Origin: Leptospira harrisiae
GTDB taxonomy: Bacteria > Spirochaetota > Leptospiria > Leptospirales > Leptospiraceae
DNA: 64,000 nt
Assembly (NCBI RefSeq): GCF_002811945.1
Contig: NZ_NPDX01000001.1
Location: 1,930,501-1,994,500, forward strand
Reading direction: 5' to 3'
Shown here in pieces: positions 56,459 through 64,000 of the stretch (position 1 is the stretch's first letter; the number at the start of each line of letters is the position of its first letter). The notes below the pieces were generated by a model. That model was given only the letters and a program-made list of their open reading frames with translations. It was not told the DNA's origin and did not search any database. Made by a program: the position numbers and the translations under genes.

Positions 56459-57700
56459 ATGAAGAAAAACCTTTCTTTGGCCATTTTCAAACACCGTGAC
56501 TTTCGGTTTTTTATTATCGCAAGATTCTTTATGGTTCTTGCGATCAACATCCAAGCAACGATTGTCGGTTGGCAAGTTTACGAACTGACCGGTAGTGTCC
56601 TTGACCTAGGCCTCGTCGGTCTTTTTGAAGCCATTCCTTCCATCATCGTTTCTCTTTATGCAGGCCATTTAGCAGACCTTAGAGACAGACATAATATCAT
56701 TGTCGTTTGTTTGTTCTTTTTGCTTGTTTGTTCTTTAACCCTATTTGCTTTTACAGGTCCGCTCCAGTTTTTACTCGAAACATACAAAGCTTATCCAATT
56801 TTTTTAGTGATTTTGGTTTCTGGCATTGCGAGAGGATTTATTTCCCCAGCGATTTTTAGTTTTGTGACCCAACTTGTTCCAAGAGAACATTACCCTCATT
56901 CGGCTGCATGGATGGGTACATCCTTCCAAGCGGGTGCTGTCATTGGTCCTGCTCTTGGTGGGATTGTGTATGGAACTTTTGGAATGCAAGCGGCTTATGC
57001 CCTGGATTCCATTTGTATTGGACTTCCCTTTTTATTATTCTTTTGGATCGGCAAAAGAAGTCTTCCCGAACGAAAAGAAAAGGAAGCTTTGAAAGATAGC
57101 CTACTTGTTGGACTTCGTTTTGTTTTAAAAAATGAAATCATGTTAGGTGCCATGGCGCTGGATATGTTTGCTGTTCTATTCGGTGGAGCCGTTGCTCTAT
57201 TGCCAGTATATGCAAAAGACATTTTATTTGTTGGTTCCGAAGGTCTAGGATACCTGAGAGCTGCTCCTTCGTTTGGAGCCCTCCTTATGGCATACTACCT
57301 CACCTACAAACCTCCACTTGAAAAATCAGGGAGAGTTTTACTTTTCTGTGTGTTTGGTTTTGGTGTTTGTATGTTGGTATTTGGTCTTTCACATTCCTTT
57401 TTACTATCGCTTTTTGCCTTATTTTTATCGGGAGTATTTGATAGTGTATCAGTTGTGGTCCGCTCCACGATTATGCAGACCATGACTCCGGAAGAAATGA
57501 GAGGACGAGTGAGTGCCATCAACAAAGTATTTATTGGTTCCTCAAATGAAATTGGTGCCTTTGAATCAGGGGTTTCCGCAAAGTTTTTAGGACCGGTTGG
57601 TTCTGTTGTTTTTGGTGCCACAATGACCATATTGATTGTATTTTTTACATTCCGTTTTTCTCCTAAGTTGAAAGAGTTAGAACTGAAAAATTGGGTCTAA
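56459..57700 (+). CDS. Major facilitator superfamily exporter
   Basis: 413 residues with about twelve hydrophobic segments. The pattern is that of the EntS/MFS_3 group: an N-terminal FRFFIIARFFMVLAINIQAT, motif A-like HLADLRDRHNIIVV between TM2 and TM3, and AWMGTSFQAGAVIGPALGG in TM5. Members export siderophores, antibiotics or unknown metabolites by proton antiport. Substrate cannot be read here. It starts 67 bases after the OmpL47-like gene and may belong to the same transcript. Confidence 0.87.
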   Translation: MKKNLSLAIFKHRDFRFFIIARFFMVLAINIQATIVGWQVYELTGSVLDLGLVGLFEAIPSIIVSLYAGHLADLRDRHNIIVVCLFFLLVCSLTLFAFTGPLQFLLETYKAYPIFLVILVSGIARGFISPAIFSFVTQLVPREHYPHSAAWMGTSFQAGAVIGPALGGIVYGTFGMQAAYALDSICIGLPFLLFFWIGKRSLPERKEKEALKDSLLVGLRFVLKNEIMLGAMALDMFAVLFGGAVALLPVYAKDILFVGSEGLGYLRAAPSFGALLMAYYLTYKPPLEKSGRVLLFCVFGFGVCMLVFGLSHSFLLSLFALFLSGVFDSVSVVVRSTIMQTMTPEEMRGRVSAINKVFIGSSNEIGAFESGVSAKFLGPVGSVVFGATMTILIVFFTFRFSPKLKELELKNWV

Positions 57701-57743
57701 AAGTGCTTGGAAAATCTGTTTTCCAGTGGATACTGGACAAGCC

Positions 57744-57929
57744 ATGTCAGATTTAATCCATGATTCCAAGATCCCAGCCGATAAAAAACACACTCTCATC
57801 TTACTCATACAAACAATGTTAAACGATGTGAACAAACAAATCACACACTTGGGAATCAACAATTACATGAAACTCCAGGACGAAATTGCAAAGATTCTAG
57901 TTCCCGTCATCGAAGACAAAATGGAATGA
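57744..57929 (+). CDS. Small helical protein of unknown function
   Basis: 61 residues from ATG 57744, or 67 from GTG 57726; neither has a good ribosome site. Entirely helical by composition (KKHTLILLIQTMLNDVNKQI, YMKLQDEIAKILVPVIEDK), acidic and without membrane segments. It sits 43 bases after the MFS gene on the same strand and ends directly at the convergent PLD gene. Its heptad-like Leu/Ile spacing suggests a short coiled coil or protein-binding adaptor. I do not recognise it. Confidence 0.45.
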   Translation: MSDLIHDSKIPADKKHTLILLIQTMLNDVNKQITHLGINNYMKLQDEIAKILVPVIEDKME

Positions 57930-59552
57930 TTAGTCATTAGAGCATACGGGTGATCGCCTTCCTTTTACCTCCATTCGATTGATAAGAAACACCATCCACT
58001 CAGGAGGTTTTAGTTGATCTTTTATATGACAAAAAGAAAGAGTCCTTGTTTCAGTTTGCACCCAAAACCATAAGTTCCTTCCCTTCCAAAAATCTGTCTG
58101 ACCTAAAATTGTAGAATTTAAGTCCAAACTATAAAACTCTTTTGCGTGAGTTCCATCCCAAAGGGATAGGGAAAGTATCCTTTCTCCATTGGAAAGGTTT
58201 AGTTTTGTTCCTAAAAAATGATTCTGGAACAACAATTGTAAATTTGAACCTTCACTTTCTTCCCAAATAGGATCAAAGGTTTTAGAACTAAATTGAAAAC
58301 GATTTCCTTCTTTTGGACGACTAATTCCTGTTAACGCTAGTGTTTGTTTATACGCACTAGAAAGGGCGTTGGAATTGGAATCAAACCCTCCCTCGGAATT
58401 AAAGAGAACATTGGTTTGAAACAAGGAGTTTTGGAATTGTTGGATAAAAAACATCCGAACCTCTCCGCTGTTATTTGCGTTCGCTCCCCCTCCCCCACTT
58501 GAATCCTGTGACACCGGATTTGCAATTTGTAAAATCCTTTTCCATTCCATAAGGAATTCCTTGGCGATGGAAGGATGATCAAATCGTACAAAAATTTCTT
58601 TGTTTTTGTCTCTTGCAGAAACAGAATAATTATATGATCCAGTATACACGATTTGGTCATCTATCAGCATTGTTTTGTGGTGTAACAATCCACCAAGGTA
58701 ACGATCTTCTTTAAAAATAAAATCTACATTTCCATCCTCCCAAATTTGAGATGGGTATTCTAAATTTTGACTCAAATAAACTCCTTCAGGATTTGTGGAC
58801 ATAGGGCCATTGTATATACCTTCAATCCGAACTCCTCTTCTGTGTGCCTCGAGAAGTTTTAAACTAAACAAAGGATCATAGTGGGAATAAATTAAATATT
58901 TAATTGAATGTTTTGCTGAATCCACAGCATCGAGTAACTCCTGCTGGATTTCAAGACCCGCCTCTGGTGAAATCCAATAAACCAAATTTCCAATTCGAAA
59001 GGTTCCTTTCTGATTTTTTCCATCCAAAGTGAGAATGACATCTTCCCATTCTTTGGGTGAAATGTTTTGTGCCCAAAAAACATTATTATCGGTGGAAAGT
59101 CCGTGTGTGGTAAAGTTACCAGTGCCAGTGAAAAACCGGATTCTATCAAAAATCCAAATCTTCGTGTGATGGATCCCGGAGCCGGACCACCGTTGGATTT
59201 CTAGCCCAAGGGATTCCAATTCCGAATAATCTTCATTTTTATCACCAAACAATTCAATACGAACCCCCATCCTTTGTTTCAAATAAAGTTCCGTCAGAAT
59301 TTCGTAGTCATCTATTGAATACAAATAAGCACGAATAGAAACTTTTGCCTTTCTGATCTCTGAAAGCAAAACATCCTTTACGATTCTTTTTTTTTCATCT
59401 GCAACATCTCGTCCTGGATAAGAAAAATATATTTCGGTAACGGGAGAGGTAGAATTTAAAAGAGATGTGAAATCATTTTTTGAATTCGACTTCTGGCAGA
59501 ATAGAAGGAATCCCAATGACAGGATCTTAAGAACAGTGAGTCTCCGTTTCAA
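57930..59552 (-). CDS. Phospholipase D-fold lipoprotein
   Basis: 540 residues from TTG 59552, with GGGAGG eight bases upstream and a TTGA overlap with the gene before. Signal peptide plus lipobox ILSLGFLLFC (Cys19). Two HKD catalytic motifs: HTKIWIFD with GTGN (about 137-153), and HHKTMLIDD with TGSYN (about 293-309). These mark a PLD/nuclease fold in which the two His form the active site. The C-terminal 150 residues are beta-rich and unrecognised. Activity could be phospholipase, nuclease or transphosphatidylase; the lipid anchor puts it in the envelope. Last gene of a coupled trio. Confidence 0.87.
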   Translation of the reverse strand: MKRRLTVLKILSLGFLLFCQKSNSKNDFTSLLNSTSPVTEIYFSYPGRDVADEKKRIVKDVLLSEIRKAKVSIRAYLYSIDDYEILTELYLKQRMGVRIELFGDKNEDYSELESLGLEIQRWSGSGIHHTKIWIFDRIRFFTGTGNFTTHGLSTDNNVFWAQNISPKEWEDVILTLDGKNQKGTFRIGNLVYWISPEAGLEIQQELLDAVDSAKHSIKYLIYSHYDPLFSLKLLEAHRRGVRIEGIYNGPMSTNPEGVYLSQNLEYPSQIWEDGNVDFIFKEDRYLGGLLHHKTMLIDDQIVYTGSYNYSVSARDKNKEIFVRFDHPSIAKEFLMEWKRILQIANPVSQDSSGGGGANANNSGEVRMFFIQQFQNSLFQTNVLFNSEGGFDSNSNALSSAYKQTLALTGISRPKEGNRFQFSSKTFDPIWEESEGSNLQLLFQNHFLGTKLNLSNGERILSLSLWDGTHAKEFYSLDLNSTILGQTDFWKGRNLWFWVQTETRTLSFCHIKDQLKPPEWMVFLINRMEVKGRRSPVCSND

Positions 59553-60979
59553 ATTTCTAACCTCCCAAAAACATAACCAAAATTGGATTTGAGAGCAAAG
59601 GATTCTGGGACAAACAGTTGAGACACTCCGATTCCCAACTCAAAGGAAGAATCTTCTTTTAAAGAAAGCTCCAATAACCCTTCACCTATATAAAACACTT
59701 CAAAGTCTTTTTTTTGAAAACTAATTCGACCATCACTTGGCCTTGTGACCTGATAAGGTAAAAAATAGGAACCAATCAGTTTTAAGGCAAACTGATGATA
59801 GGTGAACTGTAGAACAAGTTCGCTAAGATATCCAAAACACCTGCCATCTCTAAGAGCATAATTTTTTTCATAACCTCCATCTGTTAGGGCTGCAGAAGGA
59901 AAAATTCGAAAGATTTGTGAAAGAAAGGGTGTCTGTGAAGGATGGGCGCCCATGGAAACATAACCTTCTCGGATGATTTGGTTCTTTTGGTTTCGTTCTT
60001 CTCTATCAGAAAGAAAATGAGAACTGCGGAGTAAAAATCCACCGTATCTCAACTCACTCCCCAACTGGATTGCTTCACCGGATACTGGAATGGAACTGGA
60101 TTGGGCTGCTAATTTTGAATTGGTCCTGTCATTTCCTTTTGCCCATAAAAAATCAAATTGGAGATCCCAAATTTCTGCATCAAATCTGAATCCAATGTTT
60201 CCGCTTAGGAGTGAATCTCCATCTGCACCTGATGCCTTTGTTTCTTTTGCGTGATCCTTACGATTTTTTCCCCAGCTACCCAGCTCAACATATTGAATGC
60301 CCAGACGTAGAGAAAAATATTCTCCATAAACAAGTCCAAAGGAATGCCTTCTATGATGACTCACATCGGTTCGCTCGTCTTTGTTTCGAAGATCCACATA
60401 TGAATTGGAATCCTCTGAAGGAATCTGAAATAGAGATCGGAACCGGTCTTTTTCAAGTAATAAGACCCCAGAATAATGGTCCCAAAGAAAAAACTGAAGG
60501 GAGAGATTTTGTATGGGTACAAATTCTAAAAAAACGCCATCTCCTCCATCATAACTGGATATAAAACTTTTTGGACGAAACAAATGTTCCCTACGTCCAA
60601 CACCGATAAGAAACTTTGAACTTTCATAACCTATGTAGTGATTTTTTCCTAAATAAAAGGGCCTTAGTCCTGTTTCTTTTCCCGATGTTAATTGGATATT
60701 TAAATCCCAAACAATTTTTTCCCTTTTATTTTTATCCTTTAGACCAACAAACATCGATTCACCGGAAATTCGATTCAAATATGCATTTTTTTGAAATTCA
60801 GTTCCCATTTGATGGATCTGTAAGTCCCAAACGGGGGATTGGAATCGATTCAATTGATTTGTTTCCCTTAAAAACAATTCGTATCCTAAAATTCCAACTT
60901 CAACTCCCACTGCATGGTTGGGACTAATGCCGAATAACAAGATAAAGCTTATAAGGAAAAACTTTTGATAGGAGTTCAA
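59549..60979 (-). CDS. Probable outer-membrane beta-barrel protein
   Basis: 476 residues from TTG 60979, overlapping the preceding stop as TTGA with GAGGA upstream. An N-terminal signal peptide (FFLISFILLFGISPNHAVG) is followed by alternating hydrophobic and polar strands (KFLIGVGRREHLF, LRLGIQYVELGSWG, NIGFRFDAEIWDLQFDFLW), ending with NFGYVFGRLEI. This looks like a porin- or OmpA-sized barrel, but the last residue is Ile rather than Phe, so the assembly signal is not classical. I do not recognise the family. It sits between a lamin-tail-like lipoprotein and a PLD lipoprotein. Confidence 0.65.
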   Translation of the reverse strand: MNSYQKFFLISFILLFGISPNHAVGVEVGILGYELFLRETNQLNRFQSPVWDLQIHQMGTEFQKNAYLNRISGESMFVGLKDKNKREKIVWDLNIQLTSGKETGLRPFYLGKNHYIGYESSKFLIGVGRREHLFRPKSFISSYDGGDGVFLEFVPIQNLSLQFFLWDHYSGVLLLEKDRFRSLFQIPSEDSNSYVDLRNKDERTDVSHHRRHSFGLVYGEYFSLRLGIQYVELGSWGKNRKDHAKETKASGADGDSLLSGNIGFRFDAEIWDLQFDFLWAKGNDRTNSKLAAQSSSIPVSGEAIQLGSELRYGGFLLRSSHFLSDREERNQKNQIIREGYVSMGAHPSQTPFLSQIFRIFPSAALTDGGYEKNYALRDGRCFGYLSELVLQFTYHQFALKLIGSYFLPYQVTRPSDGRISFQKKDFEVFYIGEGLLELSLKEDSSFELGIGVSQLFVPESFALKSNFGYVFGRLEI

Positions 60980-63807
60980 AATTCCTCACGAAAAGTTTCA
61001 TAATCAAATGGTGACATTCCACTGGCACCAGATTTGAGCCAAAGAAATTCCCCGGTGTTTACAGGAAGGCGAAAATAAGAATGACTTTCTTTGTGTCCAA
61101 AAGAAGAGATAAGGAGGGTATTTTGTCCTTGTTTTTTCCTTAACTGGAGAGATTCTCCAGATGAAATTCCATTTCCGATGGTTTGTGTTGTTCGAACGGT
61201 AAGGAGTAAATCTGATTCGGAATGAAAGATAGGTAAAAACCAATCTTTGCCATCGGGGTCAACAATCCATGCGCAGACATTCGGATCAAGAACCGTCTGA
61301 TTGTACTGGAACTTTTGCCCGTTTTTACCTAGTGGTGTAAGGCCTGGAAAACGCGTTTGGTATGAGACAAGTTCATCCAAACTCACTTCATCCTCAACCA
61401 AATACAAACTTAAGTCCTCCGAAACGTTTGATCGATTGCAAAGATAAATCCATTCGTTTTGGGAATCTTTGGGATTCGGAAAAATGGCCTCTATTTGAAG
61501 GGGACCTTTTTTTTCCAAAAAACTTTTTGGTTTGAGTAAGGATGGATCAGACCAATACGAATATATTTGTTCTCCATGAGAGAAGGAGGATACACTGCTG
61601 AAATCCAATTGGTATTTGTAATTTCCCAAAAATTGGAATTGAATGGGATACTTTGAATTTCCATTTCCAATTTGGACATTGGCATGGTTGCCTAAAAGAA
61701 AGTTTGTGAGATAGGTTCCTTGTGGATCTAAACTTTCAATCTCTAAGCTTCGTTCCTTTGTTCCACCTGGACTTCGCCAATCCCCCGAACAAAGGGACGA
61801 AGGCACCAAGGAATTAGAAAAAACAATTGGATATGGTTCTGGATGAAGAGATCGAGTCCCTCCTCCCGTTTTTTCTTTAGCAAACTTTGGATCCCAAAAA
61901 AGGAATATCTGTGTTCTCTCTTGATTACCGAAATAACTAAGAGATGATAAGCTACTTGTAAAAAAATCATCAGGTAATTGGTAAAAAAGATTTCCATTAC
62001 AAACGGATGGTTCCGTTGCAAATGTAAGGAGTGTTTTCCCTTCCGGTTTCCAAAAAATATATCGATTTCCATTTTCTCTTTCTAATTGAACGATTCCCAC
62101 ATCCGTCGCTTCAAATCCAAAGTCCAAAAACGGAGATTGGTTTGGATTGTACTCCAATAGGTCTGTCGAAACCGTTTCCACCAAATAATTGTTTGGTTTT
62201 CCTGGACTTAAATGAAATCCATATAATAAAAAATCTAAAGAGGAACCTTGTCTCGGGTGTGGGTATTCCTTACCTGATTCAACAACGATTGAATATAGAT
62301 TTTGTTGTTGAAACCGTAACAAATGAAACAAAGAAGGATTGGGATTGAATTCTTTTTTTGTCTTGTTTTTTCGTTCTTCCCAAACAAATTTTGGAATTTG
62401 GTAGATCACCTTTGGGATTAAAAATGGTTTTTCCTTTTCTTTGATACCCCAACCTGACCAAAGTTTTTTGGAGATAATAAAATAAGAATTGGAATGGATG
62501 ATCCATTCCTTTGATGACAGAGGGTATATGGATTCATTGTAAATCCAATTGAGTGAAGATGCGTCACAACTTTCTCCTATATTTTGAAATTCAAAAAAAC
62601 CTGGAAAAGGATATTGAGAATCATATTGGTTGCCTGGATAAAATTCAGTAATCTGAATTTGTTCAGCCAAACAACTTGGAAATGAATCTTCTTTCGGTTT
62701 GATTTCTAATTGGTTAGGAAGCCCCGGATTTCCACAAAACGATTCATTGGACGACCAAAATTGAAATTGGTTTCTACAAGAAACGGGATGAAATTCGTTG
62801 GAAAAAAATTCTTCGCCTTGTCGGAAATAAAATTCTGGATCTAGATAAGATGACTTACCCCACCTAATAACTGCATTGGTTCCTAATTTTGAAACAAATT
62901 CTTTGGGAATGGATATTCCGTGATATTTTGGTTCATCGGAAAAGAGTAAAATTCCTTTAGGAAGGATTAACTTGGTTCGTTTCGAAAAATCATCGGATTG
63001 AAAGGAAACCTTTGATCCTTCCTTTTCCCAATCCAAGGATTCAGACTGAGGACAAAGAAAACGATCCTTCGGATTTTCCCATTCCATAAATCTTTGGAAA
63101 CTGGAATCCGAATGCCTAAAAACTTCTGATACGACTGGCTCTCCAGGTTCACATTCGGAAAACCAAAATTCATTTTGTGTTTGTATCTTTTCTGTGATGG
63201 CTGCTATTTCTGGACAAGGAAGTTCCAAAGATAAAACAAGTTGTTTGTTCAAAGTTCCAGAAATTTTCTTTGAAAGAAATAACACTTCACAACGATTTTC
63301 TGAACGTTGCAAAAAAAGCGGATGCGGAAGAGCAAACGTTTGGTAGGTGACAAATCCATTTGACCAAATCTGATTGTCCCAATCTAAAATATTTCCTAAC
63401 TTATCTGATTCTTTTTTCCAATTCCCATATTCTTTAACTGTTGCGGTCCATTCCTTTCCATTTCCCATCCAAGAAGGGTATTCATTTTTTTCTTCTTCCA
63501 AAAGAGAAAACCCAAGTTTCCATTTTTCGAAAGTGGATTCATCGGTTTTCCAACAGATGCGAAATTTTCCACCTAACTCCCTATTGTACAAAGAGATAGG
63601 AAGAGAATGGATACAAAGTATACCGGATTCATAACGAAGTTCGTTACTATTTTCAACGAATTCACCCTCTTCTTCCAAACTACCATATTGAAATTCGAAA
63701 CGAGGTGTATCCCCGAATTGATCACCAAACAATAGAAATGGGATCTCATTTTTATTTTGGCAATGACAGAGGAGAAATAAAAGTGCGAATGTGATTTTTT
63801 TTTGCAT
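60976..63807 (-). CDS. Large lipoprotein with lamin-tail-like domains
   Basis: 943 residues from ATG 63807, GAGG six bases upstream. Signal and lipobox FALLFLLCHC (Cys 16). At least two segments resemble the lamin-tail (LTD) beta-sandwich: about 390-450 (QITEFYPGNQYDSQYPFPGF, FFEFQNIGESCDASSLNW) and near the C-terminus (IEAIFPNPKDSQNEWIYLCN). The characteristic LTD pattern is a beta strand ending in E-x-Y/F-x-x, then DEWIYL-like text, seen in bacterial surface proteins and nucleases. Function unknown. It shares a transcript with the OMP and PLD genes and follows uvrC by 36 bases. Confidence 0.7.
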   Translation of the reverse strand: MQKKITFALLFLLCHCQNKNEIPFLLFGDQFGDTPRFEFQYGSLEEEGEFVENSNELRYESGILCIHSLPISLYNRELGGKFRICWKTDESTFEKWKLGFSLLEEEKNEYPSWMGNGKEWTATVKEYGNWKKESDKLGNILDWDNQIWSNGFVTYQTFALPHPLFLQRSENRCEVLFLSKKISGTLNKQLVLSLELPCPEIAAITEKIQTQNEFWFSECEPGEPVVSEVFRHSDSSFQRFMEWENPKDRFLCPQSESLDWEKEGSKVSFQSDDFSKRTKLILPKGILLFSDEPKYHGISIPKEFVSKLGTNAVIRWGKSSYLDPEFYFRQGEEFFSNEFHPVSCRNQFQFWSSNESFCGNPGLPNQLEIKPKEDSFPSCLAEQIQITEFYPGNQYDSQYPFPGFFEFQNIGESCDASSLNWIYNESIYPLSSKEWIIHSNSYFIISKKLWSGWGIKEKEKPFLIPKVIYQIPKFVWEERKNKTKKEFNPNPSLFHLLRFQQQNLYSIVVESGKEYPHPRQGSSLDFLLYGFHLSPGKPNNYLVETVSTDLLEYNPNQSPFLDFGFEATDVGIVQLERENGNRYIFWKPEGKTLLTFATEPSVCNGNLFYQLPDDFFTSSLSSLSYFGNQERTQIFLFWDPKFAKEKTGGGTRSLHPEPYPIVFSNSLVPSSLCSGDWRSPGGTKERSLEIESLDPQGTYLTNFLLGNHANVQIGNGNSKYPIQFQFLGNYKYQLDFSSVSSFSHGEQIYSYWSDPSLLKPKSFLEKKGPLQIEAIFPNPKDSQNEWIYLCNRSNVSEDLSLYLVEDEVSLDELVSYQTRFPGLTPLGKNGQKFQYNQTVLDPNVCAWIVDPDGKDWFLPIFHSESDLLLTVRTTQTIGNGISSGESLQLRKKQGQNTLLISSFGHKESHSYFRLPVNTGEFLWLKSGASGMSPFDYETFREEF

Positions 63808-63808
63808 C

Positions 63809-63834
63809 TCCCACCTCGATGGTTTTAGGTGGGA
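63809..63834 (-). promoter_or_regulatory. Hairpin covering the ribosome site of the lamin-tail lipoprotein gene
   Basis: On the minus strand TCCCACCT (63834-63827) can pair with AGGTGGGA (63816-63809) around a ten-base loop. The second arm contains the GAGG and GGGAG used to start the 63807 gene, so the hairpin would hide the ribosome-binding site. The uvrC stop lies ten bases upstream of the stem. No T-run follows, so it is not a terminator. Possible translational control or coupling. Confidence 0.5.
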
Positions 63835-63843
63835 AATCAGAAA

Positions 63844-64000
63844 TTATGGTTCTATTTTCCTTAGTTTTTGGATTCCATCATAAATTTTTTCAGCAAGGAC
63901 TGGTCCGATGCCCGGAACCTTTTGTAATTCCTCTTTTGTGGCATCAGTGACTTTCTTTTTCGATTGAAAATAGGAAAGAATACTTTTTCGCCTGCTTGCA
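63844..64000 (-). CDS. uvrC: Excinuclease ABC subunit C, 3' end only
   Basis: The last 51 residues of a protein are read on the minus strand from the right edge. They begin [16 protein letters not shown] and contain [20 protein letters not shown], the helix-hairpin-helix end of UvrC, whose family ends in this way (typically RRK-x-L-x-x-FGS then ASxEEL-x-x-VPGI). UvrC cuts DNA on both sides of lesions held by UvrB. Assignment rests on 51 residues; another HhH protein (for example a ComEA- or RadC-like protein) cannot be fully excluded. Confidence 0.65.
   Translation of the reverse strand, partial: ASRRKSILSYFQSKKKVTDATKEELQKVPGIGPVLAEKIYDGIQKLRKIEP

Overview
The window looks like a Leptospira chromosome (Leptospiraceae), perhaps a saprophytic or lower-virulence species. 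This is inferred, not searched. The supporting signs are low GC, frequent TTG and GTG starts, many lipoproteins with spirochaete-like lipoboxes, an OmpL47-like protein, a DUF1566 lipoprotein, and a long one-strand polysaccharide locus headed by a MarR-type EPS regulator. I saw no rRNA, tRNA, IS element, prophage or CRISPR array.

Region 1 (1-23.6 kb, all minus strand) is an O-antigen/surface-polysaccharide operon of about 25 tightly packed genes, many with 1-4 base overlaps. In order of transcription: a MarR-like regulator; GDP-fucose synthase; a 2-hydroxyacid dehydrogenase; the Wzm/Wzt ABC exporter; a complete legionaminic acid set (LegB, LegC, LegH, LegI, LegG, PtmE-like, a WbpG/PseA/PtmG-type amidotransferase with its own HisH/HisF ammonia supply, LegF); a putative glycosyltransferase; then a GDP-D-glycero-D-manno-heptose set (GmhB, HddC, HddA, GmhA). 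Embedded in the heptose set is a second acid-sugar module: a NeuB-SAF-TIM-barrel fusion, a methyltransferase, a TIM-barrel isomerase, a second CMP-sugar synthetase and a class III aminotransferase that runs off the left edge. The product of this second module cannot be assigned from known pathways. Upstream of the regulator are two matching 17-bp palindromes 31 bp apart, good candidates for its operator.

Region 2 (24-32.3 kb) holds an acyltransferase, a small lipoprotein, an rRNA/tRNA methyltransferase, 2,4-dienoyl-CoA reductase (FadH), a lone response regulator convergent with a large PAS histidine kinase, and an SDR dehydrogenase. Region 3 (32.4-40.3 kb, plus strand) holds a membrane SpoIIE phosphatase with TPRs, three successive lipoproteins (DUF1566, a metzincin-motif protein and a seven-repeat propeller-like protein) and an orphan PAS histidine kinase. 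Region 4 (40.4-47.9 kb, plus) has sucCD with a clear terminator, a TolC-like protein, an SH3 protein, an FmdB zinc ribbon, and the lipid A genes lpxI and lpxB.

Region 5 (47.9-53.8 kb, minus) has a small lipoprotein, an AsmA-like membrane protein, a TPR lipoprotein, a UvrD/PcrA helicase and a GST-like protein. Region 6 (53.9-57.9 kb, plus) has a NUDIX hydrolase, a LysM-FecR protein, an OmpL47-like protein, an MFS exporter and a small protein. Region 7 (57.9-64 kb, minus) is the 3' end of uvrC followed by a coupled trio: a lamin-tail-like lipoprotein, a likely outer-membrane protein and a phospholipase D-fold lipoprotein.

The polysaccharide locus, LpxI/LpxB and the many envelope proteins all concern the cell surface. 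The best candidates for undescribed biology are the unassigned second acid-sugar module, the HisF paralogue that has lost its catalytic Asp130, and the lamin-tail/OMP/PLD trio.
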